Source: Sipunculus nudus (lineage: Eukaryota; Annelida; Sipuncula; Golfingiida; Sipunculidae). Taken from it: 64,000 nt of DNA. The stretch lies in assembly GCA_026874595.1 (NCBI GenBank), contig CM049317.1, positions 15,475,882-15,539,881 of the forward strand, given 5' to 3'. The position numbers and the translations under genes are program-made. How positions within the stretch are numbered: position 1 is the stretch's first letter; each line of letters begins with the position of its first letter. The notes beneath the pieces were generated by a model, which was given only the letters and a program-made list of their open reading frames with translations, did not search any database and had not been told where the DNA came from. Shown piece after piece: positions 13,063 through 25,515 of the stretch.

Positions 13063-14122
13063 AACTAGAATATCAGCAGAAGCTGACAAAAGCCCTCAGC
13101 AAAAAGAACAGTGTTTAAAGGTGGTAACAGTAACAAGTACTAAATATCTGTTCTCACATGGATGTATATCTGTACATGTCTCAGTTATAAATTTAAAATG
13201 GAGAGGTATGTACCATGATCCATAACAATCCACCAAATGCTTCCTGAAAAGTAAGCTTCTAAGTTTTATTCTATTGAAAAGCTCTGTGACCTTGAAAAGT
13301 AGGTCAAGGTCACCCATCTTCGTACTTGACCGAGATTTTGTCGATATACATCTTCACCAAAGAAATAAAATTCCTATCGTGAATCCTTTTAGTGATATCC
13401 TGCTCACAAGGCCAAAGTTGAAAAATCCAAGAAAAATTCATTTAAAATCAGAAATTGTAGGTGGCACCCCCAAACTTGTGCAGCAGTTACAGACCATCAG
13501 TCCCTATGATCATAATAAGTATTGTGAAAATCCACCCAATGGTTCCTGAGAAATAAGCTTCTAAATGTTTTTTCTATAATCAGCTCTAAAACGTTGAAAA
13601 ATAGGTCAAGGTCACCCATCTTCAAACTTGACTGAGATTTTGTCGATATACATCTTTACCGAAAAAATAAAATTCCTACGGTTAATCCTTTTAGAGATAT
13701 CCCGCTCACAAGCCCAAAGTTGAAAAATCCGATAAAAATTCATTAAAAATCAGAAATTGTAGGTGGCGCCACCAAGCTTGTGTAGCAGGTACAGATTATC
13801 AGTCCCAATAATCATAGTAAGTTTTGTGAAAATCCACCAAATGGTTCCTGAGTAATAAGCATCTAAGTGTTTTTCTATAATCAGCCCAAAAATGTAGAAA
13901 AATAGGTCAAGGTCACCCATCTTCAAACTTGACCGAGATTTTGTTGATATACATCTTTACCGAGGAAATAAAATTCCGACAGTGAATCCTTTTCCAGATA
14001 TCCCACTCACAAGGTAAAAGTTAACGGACGCGGGACGGACGGACAGACTGACGGACGGACAGATGAACGGACAGCTTGGGTGATGACAATAGCCCATCAG
14101 CCTAAGGGCTGAGGGCTAAAAA
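13063..14122 (+). mobile_element. Element H, inserted in the minisatellite
   Basis: It starts AACTAGAATATC (the same start as element D) with key AGCCCTCAGC at 13091-13100. It ends with a GGAC run (14027-14078), a hairpin (14091-14117: AGCCC-A-TCAGCC, TAAG loop, GGCTGA-GGGCT) and AAAAA. The inverse key GCTGAGGGCT is at 14108-14117. The body holds three units of about 302 bp, each with AGGTCAAGGTCACCCATCTT (13301, 13603, 13904). Units also carry a GGTGGC-type core (exact GGTGGCGCCACC at 13762) and a TGGTTCCTGAG(A/T)AATAAGC phrase. The flanks are minisatellite in register, giving near base-level insertion boundaries. Confidence 0.75.
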
Positions 14123-14455
14123 GTGGTAACGTTGACAGTTGTGGTGACAAAAGTGGTAACATTGACAGTGGTGGTGACAAAACTGGTAACATTGGCAGTA
14201 GTGGTGACAAAAGAGGTAACATTGACAGTTGTGGTGACAAAAGTGGTAACAATGACAGCAGTGGTGAAAAGTGGTAACATTGACAGTTGTGGTGACAAAA
14301 GTGGCAACACTGACAGTGGTTGTGACAAAAGTGGCAACATTGTCAGTGGTGGTGTATTGGGGTGTCAACAGTGGGTATATAAAGATGACAACAGTAGTGA
14401 CCGTATAGAGTGTGAACAGGATTGTGGCAGTGGAAACAATGACGTGATATCATAA
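14121..14455 (+). repeat. 30-bp minisatellite, right half
   Basis: This continues the array left of element H with the same 30-bp unit (about seven to eight good copies to about 14355). It then decays through GATGACAACAGTAGTGACC to about 14445. One unit near 14264 reads GTGGTGAAAAGTGG, without the usual CA. That matches the form expected at the H insertion point. Confidence 0.8.
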
Positions 14456-16640
14456 CCACAAGGGGGTTGTTGTACAGGAGTTTAGGTGAAGACATGCAGT
14501 AAATGCCTCAATGTCATGTCCTGGGAGATAAAACTGTCTGTCTTGTAAGATTTCAAAGATTTGTGGTGACCACAATAATGATTTTGTTTATATGAAAATT
14601 ACCTAACATACTCCGTGCTTTCATAATGATATTTAAAACCATCCATCAATCTTATAACCAAAAAATAAAACCCTCACCGATGGCATATTTTATGGCAATA
14701 ATTACAAAAGAGCAATTTGCTTCTTTTATAGATTTAATAATTTGTCACAATGAGAAAAAAAAAGACTTCATGCCGATTCATTTTAACTTCCCCAGTCTAG
14801 GCTGGTAGAAAACAATTTCAAATAAACCCTGGTCTTAGTAATTAACATGAACTTTTAGCTGAGCCCTCCGGGGGAGTCAATTCATTGCCACTCAAATAAT
14901 TACATTGCTTTGACAATTATTAAAACCCATGTACATGTAGAATTAAACAAATTACCAGCACCGAGATTAAAACTTTTTAAAGTCTATTTCAAATTACTGG
15001 CAGATTCCTGATTATTTTTAATACAAAAAGAAATGAAAAGTTCTGGGAAAGATTTTTTAATCCATACAATGGGTGGGAAATTAATTTTAATTAAAAATCT
15101 TTCTTTGCCTATTTGGCGAGGCACCAGTCAATTCAACAAAGAAATAAAGAACATTACAAGAGCCGATAAACGGTGCTCCATTAACAAAAATACACGGAGA
15201 ATGTTTGACATGTGTGACGGAAAAACTGCCAGTTAATGCAATGACAGAATTTAACACTCTTCTACGATATATAGAAGCAGAAAATGCACTGCTTGTTATC
15301 CGATGAGTTAAAAAATTCCCCTTTTGTGCTCCGTCCATGCAAACACTAATCGGGAACTGTAGAAAGGGTTACTTAAACAGATAAAAACTACTGCGAATAA
15401 GGCTCTGATATATTTTCTGGTGGTACACTAATGGGCGCAAAAAAAGGGAGTCAGGTTTCAAGATGAGTGCCACACAATCCTCTAGCAGCGAACATGCAAA
15501 ACCCACCATACTAACGACGATCAGGTAATGTTTTGATGGTCCATCATGGAGGCCTCAATATACATCTTTCACCCTGTCTCAGTTACAAAACCCGATTTTA
15601 TGAGGCTGGTGTGCATTGGGCAGAAAATTAGGCTTATGAAGTTGTGTATGCTCCTAAGCTTAGCTTTTACATTTACGAATAGGAGATGGTTAATTTTGCC
15701 ACAATTATTACCTGCTTGGCTGAGTTAATCTTATATTTTTACATTGGAATTTAAGATCTCATACTCTAACAAAACCTATGCCGGCTTTGATCCTCCCTGA
15801 GACGTCTTTAACGAGCAAATGAGATTACTCCTGCCTTGTGAGTAAAAAGTGCGATAAACCTGTGATATAAAAGTATGAAAGAATGACACAAGATTTCTTT
15901 TTCTGAGTTACATCGCTTCCTACTTGTATGAACATTTATGCCTCATTGCACATCCATACCTCGGCATTGTCTTAAGATTTAGCGAGACTCTCCGGTTACT
16001 TCCCAATGGTCTTTAGTAAAAGCTGATCGGATGCATTATCTTAGCAGCTCTGTCGGGATAATGCCAATTACTTAGGTAAGTAATTAACGATGCTGAGATG
16101 TACATGTAAATCAACATGATGTTTTTATCACCTGTCTTTACTCAACTAAGTCGTCAACTCTTTCACCGTTTCAATTGTTTCCGAGCACTCATTTCACAAA
16201 TGTAGGTAGAACTATAGAACATTCTACAAGTGTAACCACTCTCAGCAGTTTCTTCTATTTTTCCCACATGTTGTCTGCTTCTTTAACCACAAATCTTCAG
16301 CAGCAGAACGTAACCTGCTTCAGCTTTCTCTACCTCAAATATCATTAAACTGTAATCATTTTTAACTCTACTGATATTAACCTGTTAATTGTATGTAGTA
16401 ACTGTTCAAGAGAACAGGATTTAAATCTTCATACCAAGACGAGGGCATTTTATTTCTAAATATTCTGTTGTAATTAATGTACTCTTGTAGAAACAAGAAG
16501 TTGGAAGTCAAAGCTGGAGAACACGAATTGAGAGTGACATTCCTTACACCGCAGTTATACGTGGACTGCAGTCATTCTGATCTCCTTTGTTTTAACCGCT
16601 GCTATGTTTTAGCAAGTTTTTTTATGGTCTCTACACCAGG
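14456..16640. other. Complex unique sequence, possible non-coding regulatory DNA
   Basis: This 2.2 kb has few simple repeats, no recognised mobile element and no believable coding frame. It contains several high-complexity stretches with homeodomain-like TAATTA/AATTA words and mixed composition (for example 14890-15360 and 15400-15560). Near 14851 TTTTAGCTGAGCCCT could be a decayed inverted element tail. Calling it regulatory is a guess from texture only. Confidence 0.25.
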
Positions 16641-17410
16641 GCTGGCACTTGGCCAAGAACCAGTAAATATGTATAATGAGTCTCATGAAAATCCATATGA
16701 TTTTTGGTGGTCACAATGGTGCCTCCAAAGTGCTGTGACCTCTGACCTCATTAAATATGCATGAATTTTGATGAAAAGGTAATTTAGGGTTAGAAACTCT
16801 TATAGAAACTCATCAAGAGTGGAGTGTAGCAGGTTTGAAACTTGGGAGTTGGATGCACAATGAGATACCGTACTCTCATTGGTCGGTTAATAATTCTTTG
16901 CCTTGTTCAAGACATGGTGGTAAAACCTGGAAAATTTGCTGTACAAAGCTATGGTAACAAGAGCACCATAAACGTGCATAATACGCCCGTCGTGTATCTG
17001 GTGACCTCTGACCTGATTAAACATGCTTGAATTTTGATGAAAAATTAATTCAGGTGAGAAACTATTGGTAAATATGTATATGATGAGTCTCATGAAAATC
17101 CATATGATGTTTGGTAAGTCATCAAGGTGCCCCCAAAGTGCGGTGATCTCTGACCTCATTAAACATACATGGATTTTGCTGGAAATTGAACTTATAAGGT
17201 GAGTTATTTTATCCATTAACATTTCTGATGAGTTTGATCAAAATCAATCATATTCTTTGTAAGTTATCATGGCAATACCACAGAGAAGCCTAGTGACCCA
17301 TGACCTTATTAATTATGCCTGGATGTTGCCTATAATCGAACTCGGCCAGATAATCTGTTGGTAAGTAGTTATGGTGCGTTTTTTTTAAATCCATCACGGC
17401 CCTGGTGATG
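16641..17410 (+). repeat. Dispersed-type degenerate tandem units (about 145 bp)
   Basis: The phrase GTGACCTCTGACCTCATTAA or a close variant occurs at about 16735, 17001, 17144 and 17291. Each is followed by ATGC(A/T)TG(A/G)ATTTTG and preceded, in several copies, by GAGTCTCATGAAAATCCATATGA and a word resembling GGTGCC. Spacing is about 266, 145 and 145 bp. The organisation recalls bodies of the other tandem-unit elements here, but I cannot find a head, tail hairpin or key, so boundaries are approximate. Confidence 0.5.
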
Positions 17411-18189
17411 GATTTTGTGCAGACCCTAAAAGTTAACAGTTAGACGGTTGGTATACCATAATACTCGCGTCATATGACAGGGATATAATAAGAATAAAGG
17501 AGATCTAGATCTATGCCCTCTGTGAGGAGAGTCATTGAGAGCTCTAGTAAAAATTTGCCCCACAAGGCATGCTGACAAACTTCTGGGGATAGAACAAGTG
17601 TTTTGACAAAGTTTATGTCTAAAACCTCTCATACTCCTTAAGCACTGAAGCCTCTCACTGAAGCCTCTCTTACTATATTATATCTTTCATTTTTTAGGTA
17701 TTGGTGCATGGCCTTTGGTGCATGGCTCTGAATCTTAACAAATCTTATGTCAGCCATTTTCTTTTTTAGGAGAAGTGAATCCATATTGTATATAAAATAC
17801 CTCTTGAATAATGAATTCTTAGGAGAAATATTAATAACAAACAAACATTTGACCATGCATATTGTTGCAAATTAATAAAGTGGATCCTTTTTTTATTGGT
17901 TTTGGTCATGATTTCTGATTTTTGTGGGACAAGTAAAAATTCATGTAAGGCTTGCAATTTCCTTGCCTTACTGGGCAAGTACTTTTAAAAGTTCATGTTG
18001 AGCCCTGTATTCCAGGACACTTCCACTAAATTCCATGAAACATGCTCAAAAACCATTTTTCCAGAATTTTCAAAACAGACTTGGTCACATATACATATGG
18101 ACTTTCTGGGACTCGTACGAACATTAACAGTACTGAATGAGGATGACCCTGACATAACCATAACACTGATATGTTATTCTTTATTTTAA
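17411..18189. other. Intergenic sequence, no feature recognised
   Basis: No gene or known repeat seen. Short minus-strand frames are present, but none of the proteins is recognisable. Confidence 0.4.
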
Positions 18190-18880
18190 AAAAAAGTCTG
18201 AACCAAGTATCTTCTGTTCCAAATTGTAATTATAAACTCAGCAGTGTCCTATCCAAGTCCAAACCAAGTACCTTCTGTTCCAAAATGTAATTTTAAACTC
18301 AGCAATCTCCTATCCCAGTCTGAACCAAGTACCTTCTGTTCCAAATTGTAATTTCAACTCAGCCATGTCCTACCAAAGTCCAACCCAAGAATTTCCGTTC
18401 CAAATTGTAATTTGAAACTCAGCTGTGTCCTATCCCAGTCTAAACCAAGAACCTTCTGTTCCAAATTGCAATTTTAAAGTAAGCCATGTCCCACTAAAGT
18501 CAAACCCAAGTACCTTCTGTTCCAAATTGTAATTTTAAACTAAGCCATGTCCTACCCAAGTCTGAACCAAATACCTTCCGTTCCAAACTGTAATTATAAA
18601 CACAGCCATGTCCTACCCAAGTCTGAATGAAATACCTTCCATTCCAAATTGTAATTATAAACAAAGCCATATTCTACCAAAGTCCAACCCAAGTACCTTC
18701 CATTCCAAATTGTAATTTGAAATTCAACTGTGTCCTATCCAAGTCTGAACCAAGAACCTTCCGTTCCAAATTGTAATTTAAAACTCAGCCATGTCCTACC
18801 CAAGTCCAAACCAATTACCTTTTGTTCCAAATTGTAATTTTAAACTTAGCTATGTCCTACCCCAGTCTGAACCTCTATTA
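18190..18880 (+). repeat. 60-bp minisatellite, about 11 copies
   Basis: Tandem copies of a roughly 60-bp unit read GTC(T/C)(G/A)AACCAAGTACCTTC, then GTTCCAAATTGTAATTT, AAACTCAGCCATGTCCTA and CCCAA. Copies vary by substitutions (for example TACCAAAG for CACCCAAG types) and one-base indels. The array is bounded by an A run on the left (about 18189) and unique sequence on the right. No open frame spans it. Confidence 0.85.
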
Positions 18881-19833
18881 TTAACCACTGAATCTATTCA
18901 TTTAGATTTTTATTTTTTCATGAACCCACCCAATGTCCTCTGTGAGCTCTCTGATTTGACGGAGCAGTTTGCCATGTGGAAGCTCTTGATCACTTATGTG
19001 CCTTAAATCTACTTTTAACATTCACTTTTGGACCACTGCGCTTGCATAGAATATATATGACAAGCGAGGGAGAGCTGAATTTTTCTTTTATTTGCCAAAA
19101 TTTACTAATAACCATTCGGGTAAATTGCTTTTATCTTTAAAAAGTTTAAGATTTACTATTAATCGAGAACTGAATCATGGTAAAGAATCGACATTTGAAT
19201 AGATTCTAAGGGCCACAATTCACAGGCCCACTCTGTTCCTGTATGACTAGATTTTCTCAATTGAACCACTGACTGAACATTCTGACGACATTGTGAGATA
19301 TTTATCTTGAGGATACTAATGTTGTGAATCTATATGTAAAGGTTGTAAAAAGACCAGCAAAAACTAGAAATATGCATCAGGAATGCAGGCCTTATTGTGG
19401 GATGCTCCTGAAAACATGTTTGCATTCTCTTATACGGCCAATACAATAAACAGGTTCATTCATGCAGAACTTCCCGAACCCTTTTTTGTATTCACTTATT
19501 CATCCCATATTCCCAGGTTCATTCATGCAGTGACATTTTTTTAGAATATTCCTAGAAGTCCTTCCTGGACCAGGATCATGAGGCATATCTACACTAAAAT
19601 CTAATAAGATTCTTCTTCTGCCCAATTCCAAAGGTCCCCTGAATATTCCAATTGATTTTGTCTATGATTGTGAGGGCTATGTTGTGAACAAACACAAACA
19701 CTAACACACATATACATGAACAGGAATAAATACATACCCTCCTGATAGTCCCTAAAAGTTCTGATATCTTAATTATGACAAGTTATGTTGATAATTTAAC
19801 GTTTTCCCATTTCTCTCCATGCATGACTCTCAA
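18881..19833. other. Unique AT-rich sequence
   Basis: No gene or repeat family recognised in this stretch. Confidence 0.4.
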
Positions 19834-20282
19834 AGGGGCCCAATCACTTATCTGACCTATATTAACTAAAGGTAATCCCCCTAAGCTTTCATAAAAACAG
19901 GCCAGAAAATGTAGGTATCACCGCACACAGGCTCCTTGTTTATATCAATGTGTTTATAAAATGTGGGAGGCCCGCCAACGCAATCAAAACAAATTCAACA
20001 AGGGCATCTGGCTGCAAGTCAGGTAAACCAGAGCTTTGCAAATAGCGTTTTGCAACAAGTAAATATATGCAACCTACAACCTTAGTTTACATGTTTTCCC
20101 ATTTGTAAACATTGCTGTGTTTATAAACATGTTGTTGATAAACAAGTTCACCTATCCTTCATGAAGGCCTTTTAAGAACTTTTTACAACCAAAATTACCC
20201 TTATAAATCATTAATATATACACAGAGGAAGCCAGAAATCACATAAATTCTTTTTCAAAAGTTAGGTAATTGGGCACCTTTA
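19834..20282 (-). mobile_element. MITE-like element K, copy 1
   Basis: The left end AAAGGGGCCCAATCA is mirrored at the right by ATTGGGCACCTTT (20268-20280). Within, TAAACATGTTGTTGATAAAC, TTTGCAAAT.GCGTTTTGCAA and the GGGAGGCCCGCC region match, in inverse, the copies at 24755-24925, 32375-32846, 33850-34215 and 54000-54355. The length of about 450 bp, the inverted ends and the lack of an open frame fit a non-autonomous DNA transposon. I could not define a clean target duplication, so the superfamily is open. Confidence 0.65.
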
Positions 20283-20720
20283 ATTAATATAAATAATCAT
20301 TCAGCAAATATAGGACAATAACTAGTACCTGCAAATTTGTCACTCTATGTTTTTTACTGGGCGAAACAAAAGGCAAGTAGCAAATGGAGTCAAATATTGT
20401 AGTATTAACTAAGACTCAATATCTGTAAGACCTGTACAAGTGCCAGATCCACACTGCCTCATAGTTCTATTTAAACAATCTTGCTTTGACACAATTCAAC
20501 AAGCCATAAATGATTATTCACTCCTTGCATGAACAATACAAGTTTACATCTCCAAATAAATGTCTAAAAATAACCATCAATCGCTACAACTATCGAAGGT
20601 TGGCAGTATTTTGTGAAGGTGAACAGGTATCAACCAGCCTACACATAACCAAGTACTGTATTAAAATTTTGTTAACTAATACCCAATTACATAGTTCTGC
20701 ATGGCATCAAAGTGCAAGGT

Positions 20721-20902
20721 TACAGTGGAGACTGTAAAAAAAACACCTGTCTTATATGACCACCAGTCTATTACGAACACACTTCGGTGAACCGAAAGCA
20801 TTCAAATTGGTTGTAACTGATCTGTCTAGTAAGACCACCTGTGAATTATGACCATTTTAGTCAGTCTCATGGCTGGTCTCTTAACACAGGTATCACTGAA
20901 TA
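20721..20902 (-). mobile_element. TA-flanked 182-bp MITE, copy 1
   Basis: It starts TACAGTGGAGACTG and ends TATCACTGAATA. Inside, GGTGAACCGAAAGCATTC, TTGGTTGTAACTGATCTGTC and AAGACCACCTGTGAATTATG are the reverse complement of matching blocks in 25171-25352. Both copies are about 182 bp. The TA ends and CAGTG...CACTG termini suggest a Tc1/mariner-like non-autonomous element. Confidence 0.6.
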
Positions 20903-21607
20903 TACCTGATCTCTGATTAAGTCTACCTTATAGGAAGATAAAAACCTGGCCAGGACAACTTGTTCATCTTACACAAACAATTAATTAACTAATAAACTGC
21001 AACAATCACATCACTGGGGCAAAATTAAGCCTGTCCATGCAGGTAGAGTTGATCTTTTTAATAATCTAAAGTTCATGCAAAATAATAAAGAAGAAATAAA
21101 GACAAATGAATATTTTTTTTTTATTTTGACAAGTATCCTGAATTCTTCCTGGTGATAATCTCTCCTATAATTGTCAAGCAGGTCGATTTAAAAAACTCCA
21201 GACATGAGAACAGCAAGATGAATTTGCTGGTAAACTTCATATAACACTGTCAACTACTGCCAACACTTTGGTGTAAAACTAAATCCAGCTCACCCTGGCC
21301 ACTATCAATTACCAAAACTACTGGTAAGCCTGGCAACTGAGCCCAGCGTCATCACTAAATGATGTTATTAATGTTTACTATGTCCTTACATGAATAGCTA
21401 GATTATAATACATGTTACATCTCACTTCTTTGTTAACTGCTGTTCAGTCACTTAGTCGAACATTTAAGTGAAATAATCTTATTTAATCCAAGAATGGGGT
21501 CCAACTATCTGGTAAAACATCACTCCGGTACTGAATAATCCAGGTCTCGCATATTTTCCCTGACTTCCCTACACTCACACAGTCCCAGGTGGTAGTTGTG
21601 CAGCATC

Positions 21608-21622
21608 CCACTAGGGGGCAGC
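21608..21622 (+). promoter_or_regulatory. Consensus CTCF-type site (+ orientation)
   Basis: CCACTAGGGGGCAGC fits the commonly quoted CTCF core CCASYAGRKGGCRSY at all 15 positions. It lies in non-repeat sequence, upstream of a (TA)n tract. A second perfect match lies on the minus strand at 46341-46355, so the two are convergent about 24.7 kb apart. Binding is inferred from sequence only. Confidence 0.5.
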
Positions 21623-21889
21623 ACTGTGACATGATAAAAAGCACCATGGCATTGAGCAAACAAGATGACTATTTTGCTGTGTCAAGATCTAGTGAAACTC
21701 AACATGTGATGTTCAGCCATAAAAAGTCGCTGTAACAGAGTGACTCACCATGTGTTTTTTTATGGACGAAACATAAATCAAAGAACTGAGGACAGAATCT
21801 GATGCATGTTAACATGCGTCCGCCAAACTCAACACCACGGTCTGTGCCACCGTATTTATTTACGTGTCTATAAATAGGGAGTCTATACA

Positions 21890-21891
<2 letters not shown>

Positions 21892-21933
<42 letters not shown>
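21892..21933. repeat. (TA)n microsatellite
   Basis: 42 bp of uninterrupted AT dinucleotides. Confidence 0.95.
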
Positions 21934-21935
<2 letters not shown>

Positions 21936-23708
21936 ACATACACCTACTCACCTGACCTGTCTAGCAATACACGAAGTATTTTCATATACTTACATTTGAT
22001 ATGCATATAATATGTAGACATACTGTATATGTAACAGGTGTCATAAAGTATCACAGCCTAGCTTACTTATTATTCAAGGATGAATTGTACTCGTAACATT
22101 ACATTATTTTTGTAATACGCAACGGCTTTTGTATTTCAATAAAAACCTAGAGATTCTTGAATAATTCAAACTCTGGGATGCACACACACACACACAAACA
22201 AACATGTATTGAATAATGCTGACAACTGTTATTGACTACAAACTTGTCCTGACACAGAGTAACAATTTGTTGATCCAATTGATCATGTTGCACACAATGG
22301 CCTGTATAACAGTTATAAATTGTTACTTTAGGAAGTAAATGTGCAAGAGGTTAAATTAAAACACATCGCAAGCATATTACACTCAACCAGGATGCATGCT
22401 GGGTAATCATGGAGTTATACACCACACAAGGACATTATACAAGCCCCATGTGGATTTACTATGGGACACAAACACACATTTAACTATGAATTAAAAATTA
22501 TATTTCATGTTAGGGTTTGGTACAAAGATCTACACACACATGCCAGACATACAAATTATGGCTTTATTATGGGAAACTGATTGTTTAACAATATTTTAGG
22601 TGATAACTTTCACAGTTTCAGTCCAAGTCTACCAAGGGCATCATGGCAAATCATTCAAGAGAAACAGCTTGAAAATCAGTACCCTATAAATTGTTATTTA
22701 ATTGTACACATTCTTCCTGAAATTTTGTGGATTTCTAATCTTTCTGGAAACAAACAAATATTCTCATTTTTATAAATATTTGGAAGCAAATTCAAACAGA
22801 ATTCATCATTCAGAATTCTCATTCATTCATCAAGATGAATATACAAGAATTTCAATTATCTGAATGTTCTAATTATTTGAATATCAGAATGATATCATTC
22901 TTCCATGTACAAAGAGGTAATTAAATTTTATCAGGAGCTAGATTAAATTCTTCCTTTAAGTAGAAACAAGAATGAGTCATTCTTTCAAAAGAAAACACAA
23001 GAATTCAGACTCTTTCAGACAAAAATATGAATTCTTATTATTCTAATGATAAACCAGAATTCTCACTTTTCCTGAGAAAATTCTTCCAGGAGCAAACTAG
23101 AAATTCCATTATATGAGGGAAAAAAACAAAAACTGCTCTTTCAGAAATAAACATGAATTAAAATTTTTCAATTAATAAATAAATCTTAGACTCCGTATTC
23201 AGATGAATTCCAATCCTACAGAAATGCTAATCCTTAGATATGTTACCAGGTATTATTATTCTTCATACGGTAAAAAGAAAATGAGTTGTCATGATCAGTG
23301 GGATGAATGAGAAATACCATGCTCCCTTTAATAATTTAAATCTAAATAACATTTGTAATTAGTTCTATTATTTCTGGACCAAAAAATGAATCAAATTTTT
23401 GCATACATTTGTTAGAATTTTATATCTCCCAGGCCAAGACCGTTCATTAATTTTCTCATTCCCAAGAAACTAATTTGTGCTACTGGTTGACTTATTGTTC
23501 AAACTCCTGTGCCTTTTCTTAAAACAGCAGATTTTTTATTGCTCAAGTAAAGCTGAATATTTCCCTTTTTTAAAATACATTTATTGTAAACAATAACATG
23601 TGTACATGTATGACCTAAAAGAAAACTTTAGTACACTTTCCCAGGACATTATTAACTTTTCTTTCAATCTGTAAATTTTAATACCATTATAGTCTGGTAT
23701 ATCATAGT

Positions 23709-23745
<37 letters not shown>

Positions 23746-24054
23746 GTGAAATAAAAAATATGTGTAAGTATGTTACCAGACAGTGTATCCATGCATAGCT
23801 TACAGCTTAGACATGTCACTGACCTAACACGACTGGGTTCTTCACCATTGCCACAATTCATTCTTGACGATTATTTTTCATAGCATCACAAAAAATAATA
23901 ATAAAGAGCGGTGTATCATGACAGGGTATAAGTAAATTTTGTCGCAGTTTAGTGGACACAGCTGAGTGCTCAACTTCAATACTGCAATGTCTGGTGTGAA
24001 ACGCCTTCAATAAGCACTCCAAACATTGAATAAAAGAAAATGCAAAGTTTTCAG
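21934..24054. other. AT-rich intergenic DNA with GAATTC-like words and a (TA)n tract
   Basis: No gene recognised. Between about 22795 and 23230 words such as AGAATTCTCA, AGAATTCAGA, GAATTCTTAT and GAATTCCAAT recur at irregular spacing, perhaps a decayed short repeat. A 33-bp (AT)n tract lies at 23712-23744. A short CA run is at about 22180-22194. Confidence 0.45.
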
Positions 24055-24235
24055 TACAGTAGCACCCCACAATTACGACCACCTTGGGGACTGACCAAAG
24101 TGGTCATTATTTGGGGATGGTCGTATTTGTGAAAATCTAAATAACATGGATCCTATATTTGGGACCAAGAAAGGTAGTCGTAATTGTGGGGGTGGTCACA
24201 ATGGCGGGGTGCTCGCAAGGCTGGGTTCCACTGTA
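24055..24235. mobile_element. TA-flanked inverted-repeat MITE
   Basis: It begins TACAGT and ends ACTGTA. AGCACCCCACAATTACGACC near the left end is mirrored by GTCGTAATTGTGGGGGTGGT and GGGGTGCT towards the right. The left terminus lacks about 16 bp present at the right (GGAACCCAGCC side), indicating a small deletion. At about 177 bp and with no open frame, it fits a Tc1/mariner-like non-autonomous element. Confidence 0.6.
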
Positions 24236-24754
24236 TTCTTAATCTATACTTTTGACTGCATGGCTTCATATCTGAAGGGTTAAATTTTCGCAATCCCCAA
24301 TTTTCAGTGTTTCACAAGGGTTTATTTTCACAATTATAAAATAATATAACCTACTCGTAGTGTGCCGATGAATCAATTCAAACGATGATTGTTCGTTCTG
24401 TTTCAAAACTGATTAAATCAATTGCATAATTGATTAAAAATGATTATGTATGTACATGCTAAGAATCTAATCCTGTCATAGATATACAAACACAAAGTAA
24501 TGAACAGCATCAAACAGAACCTTGCACAGCCAACAATCGATAAGTCGACCTTAGATGCAGGAGGATTGATGGTTTCATTATAAATACCAATGTACGTGTA
24601 AGACCATATACTTTGGTCAATATTTAACGTACCAGTGTGCAGCAGATTTCAAGGTAATATAGAAATTACATTAAATAATCGATTAATAATTAATCAGTGA
24701 TTTTTCTATCATCCATTATGATTTTAAGATCAATCCCTTAAATATAACCTACAC

Positions 24755-24925
24755 ATTTGCTATATTTTGGCGGGCCCCCACATATTATAAATACGTTAAT
24801 ATAAACAAAACAAGCAGCCTGTGTGTGGTGATATCCAAGCTTTCTGACTTATTTTTATAAATGTTCCAAGGGATTACCTTTAGTTTATAAAGGTCATATA
24901 GGTTATTTGGCCCCTTTAACACAGG
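24755..24925 (+). mobile_element. MITE-like element K, copy 2 (3' part)
   Basis: GGCGGGCCCCCACATATTAT, ATATAAACAAAACAAGCAGC, CCAAGGGATTACCTTTAGTT and TATAAAGGTCATATAG match 32697-32830, ending in GGCCCCTTTAA. The 5' half is missing. The end runs into ACACAGGTTTCACTGTATA, which resembles the terminus of the 182-bp MITE family at 25171. Confidence 0.65.
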
Positions 24926-25170
24926 TTTCACTGTATACCGCTTGGTGAACTTTTATGAACAAATCGCCAACCTCAGTGATTGATAAACATGATCTAATCC
25001 AATATACTAGAGACTCTTATCATGATAATAATAAAGACAGTTAACACCATGTACACTCATACATTAACAATGCAGGTATGCCCTCATGTGAGTTATTACT
25101 GTTATTGAGTAGTGCCACTTAGAAAGTGATTTACCATTCAGTGTTCTGCAAATAGACCAATGAGTGCATA

Positions 25171-25352
25171 TACAGTGAAACCTGTGTTGTGAGGCCACCT
25201 GTGGGACAAGCTGAAAGTGGTCTTAATTCACAGGTGGTCTTATTAGAGAGGTCAGTTATAACCAATGTGAATGCTTACGGTTCACCCAAGGGTGGTCTTA
25301 ATAGACAGGTGGTCTTATAAGATAGGTGGTCTTTCAGACAGGTTCCAATGTA
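25171..25352 (+). mobile_element. TA-flanked 182-bp MITE, copy 2
   Basis: It begins TACAGTGAAACCTGTGTT and ends ACAGGTTCCAATGTA, an imperfect terminal inverted repeat. TA forms the outermost dinucleotide on both sides. Inside, GGTGGTCTTA recurs three times. It is an inverted relative of 20721-20902. Confidence 0.65.
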
Positions 25353-25515
25353 TATTGCTGTGCCTGGTGAGGCAAGTTAAATGGTTAGGTGTACACCAGC
25401 ATTTGTTCAGTTATACAAAGGCAGTAAGTATAGAAAGTGTAGAAAGGTAAAAAGGCTGGGTTTTATTGCCAGATATCTAAGACAATGACAGTCTCACCTG
25501 TCAGACTAAACTATC

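Noticed and set aside
12853-14455. Val/Thr-rich and Cys/His-rich repeat proteins on both strands
   Set aside because: They arise because the 30-bp minisatellite is a multiple of three without stops. Both strands are open and element H interrupts them.
19834-25352. Inverted segmental duplication (K and 182-bp MITE pairs in opposite orientation)
   Set aside because: The order of the two elements is not what an inverted duplication gives, and the sequence between them does not match.
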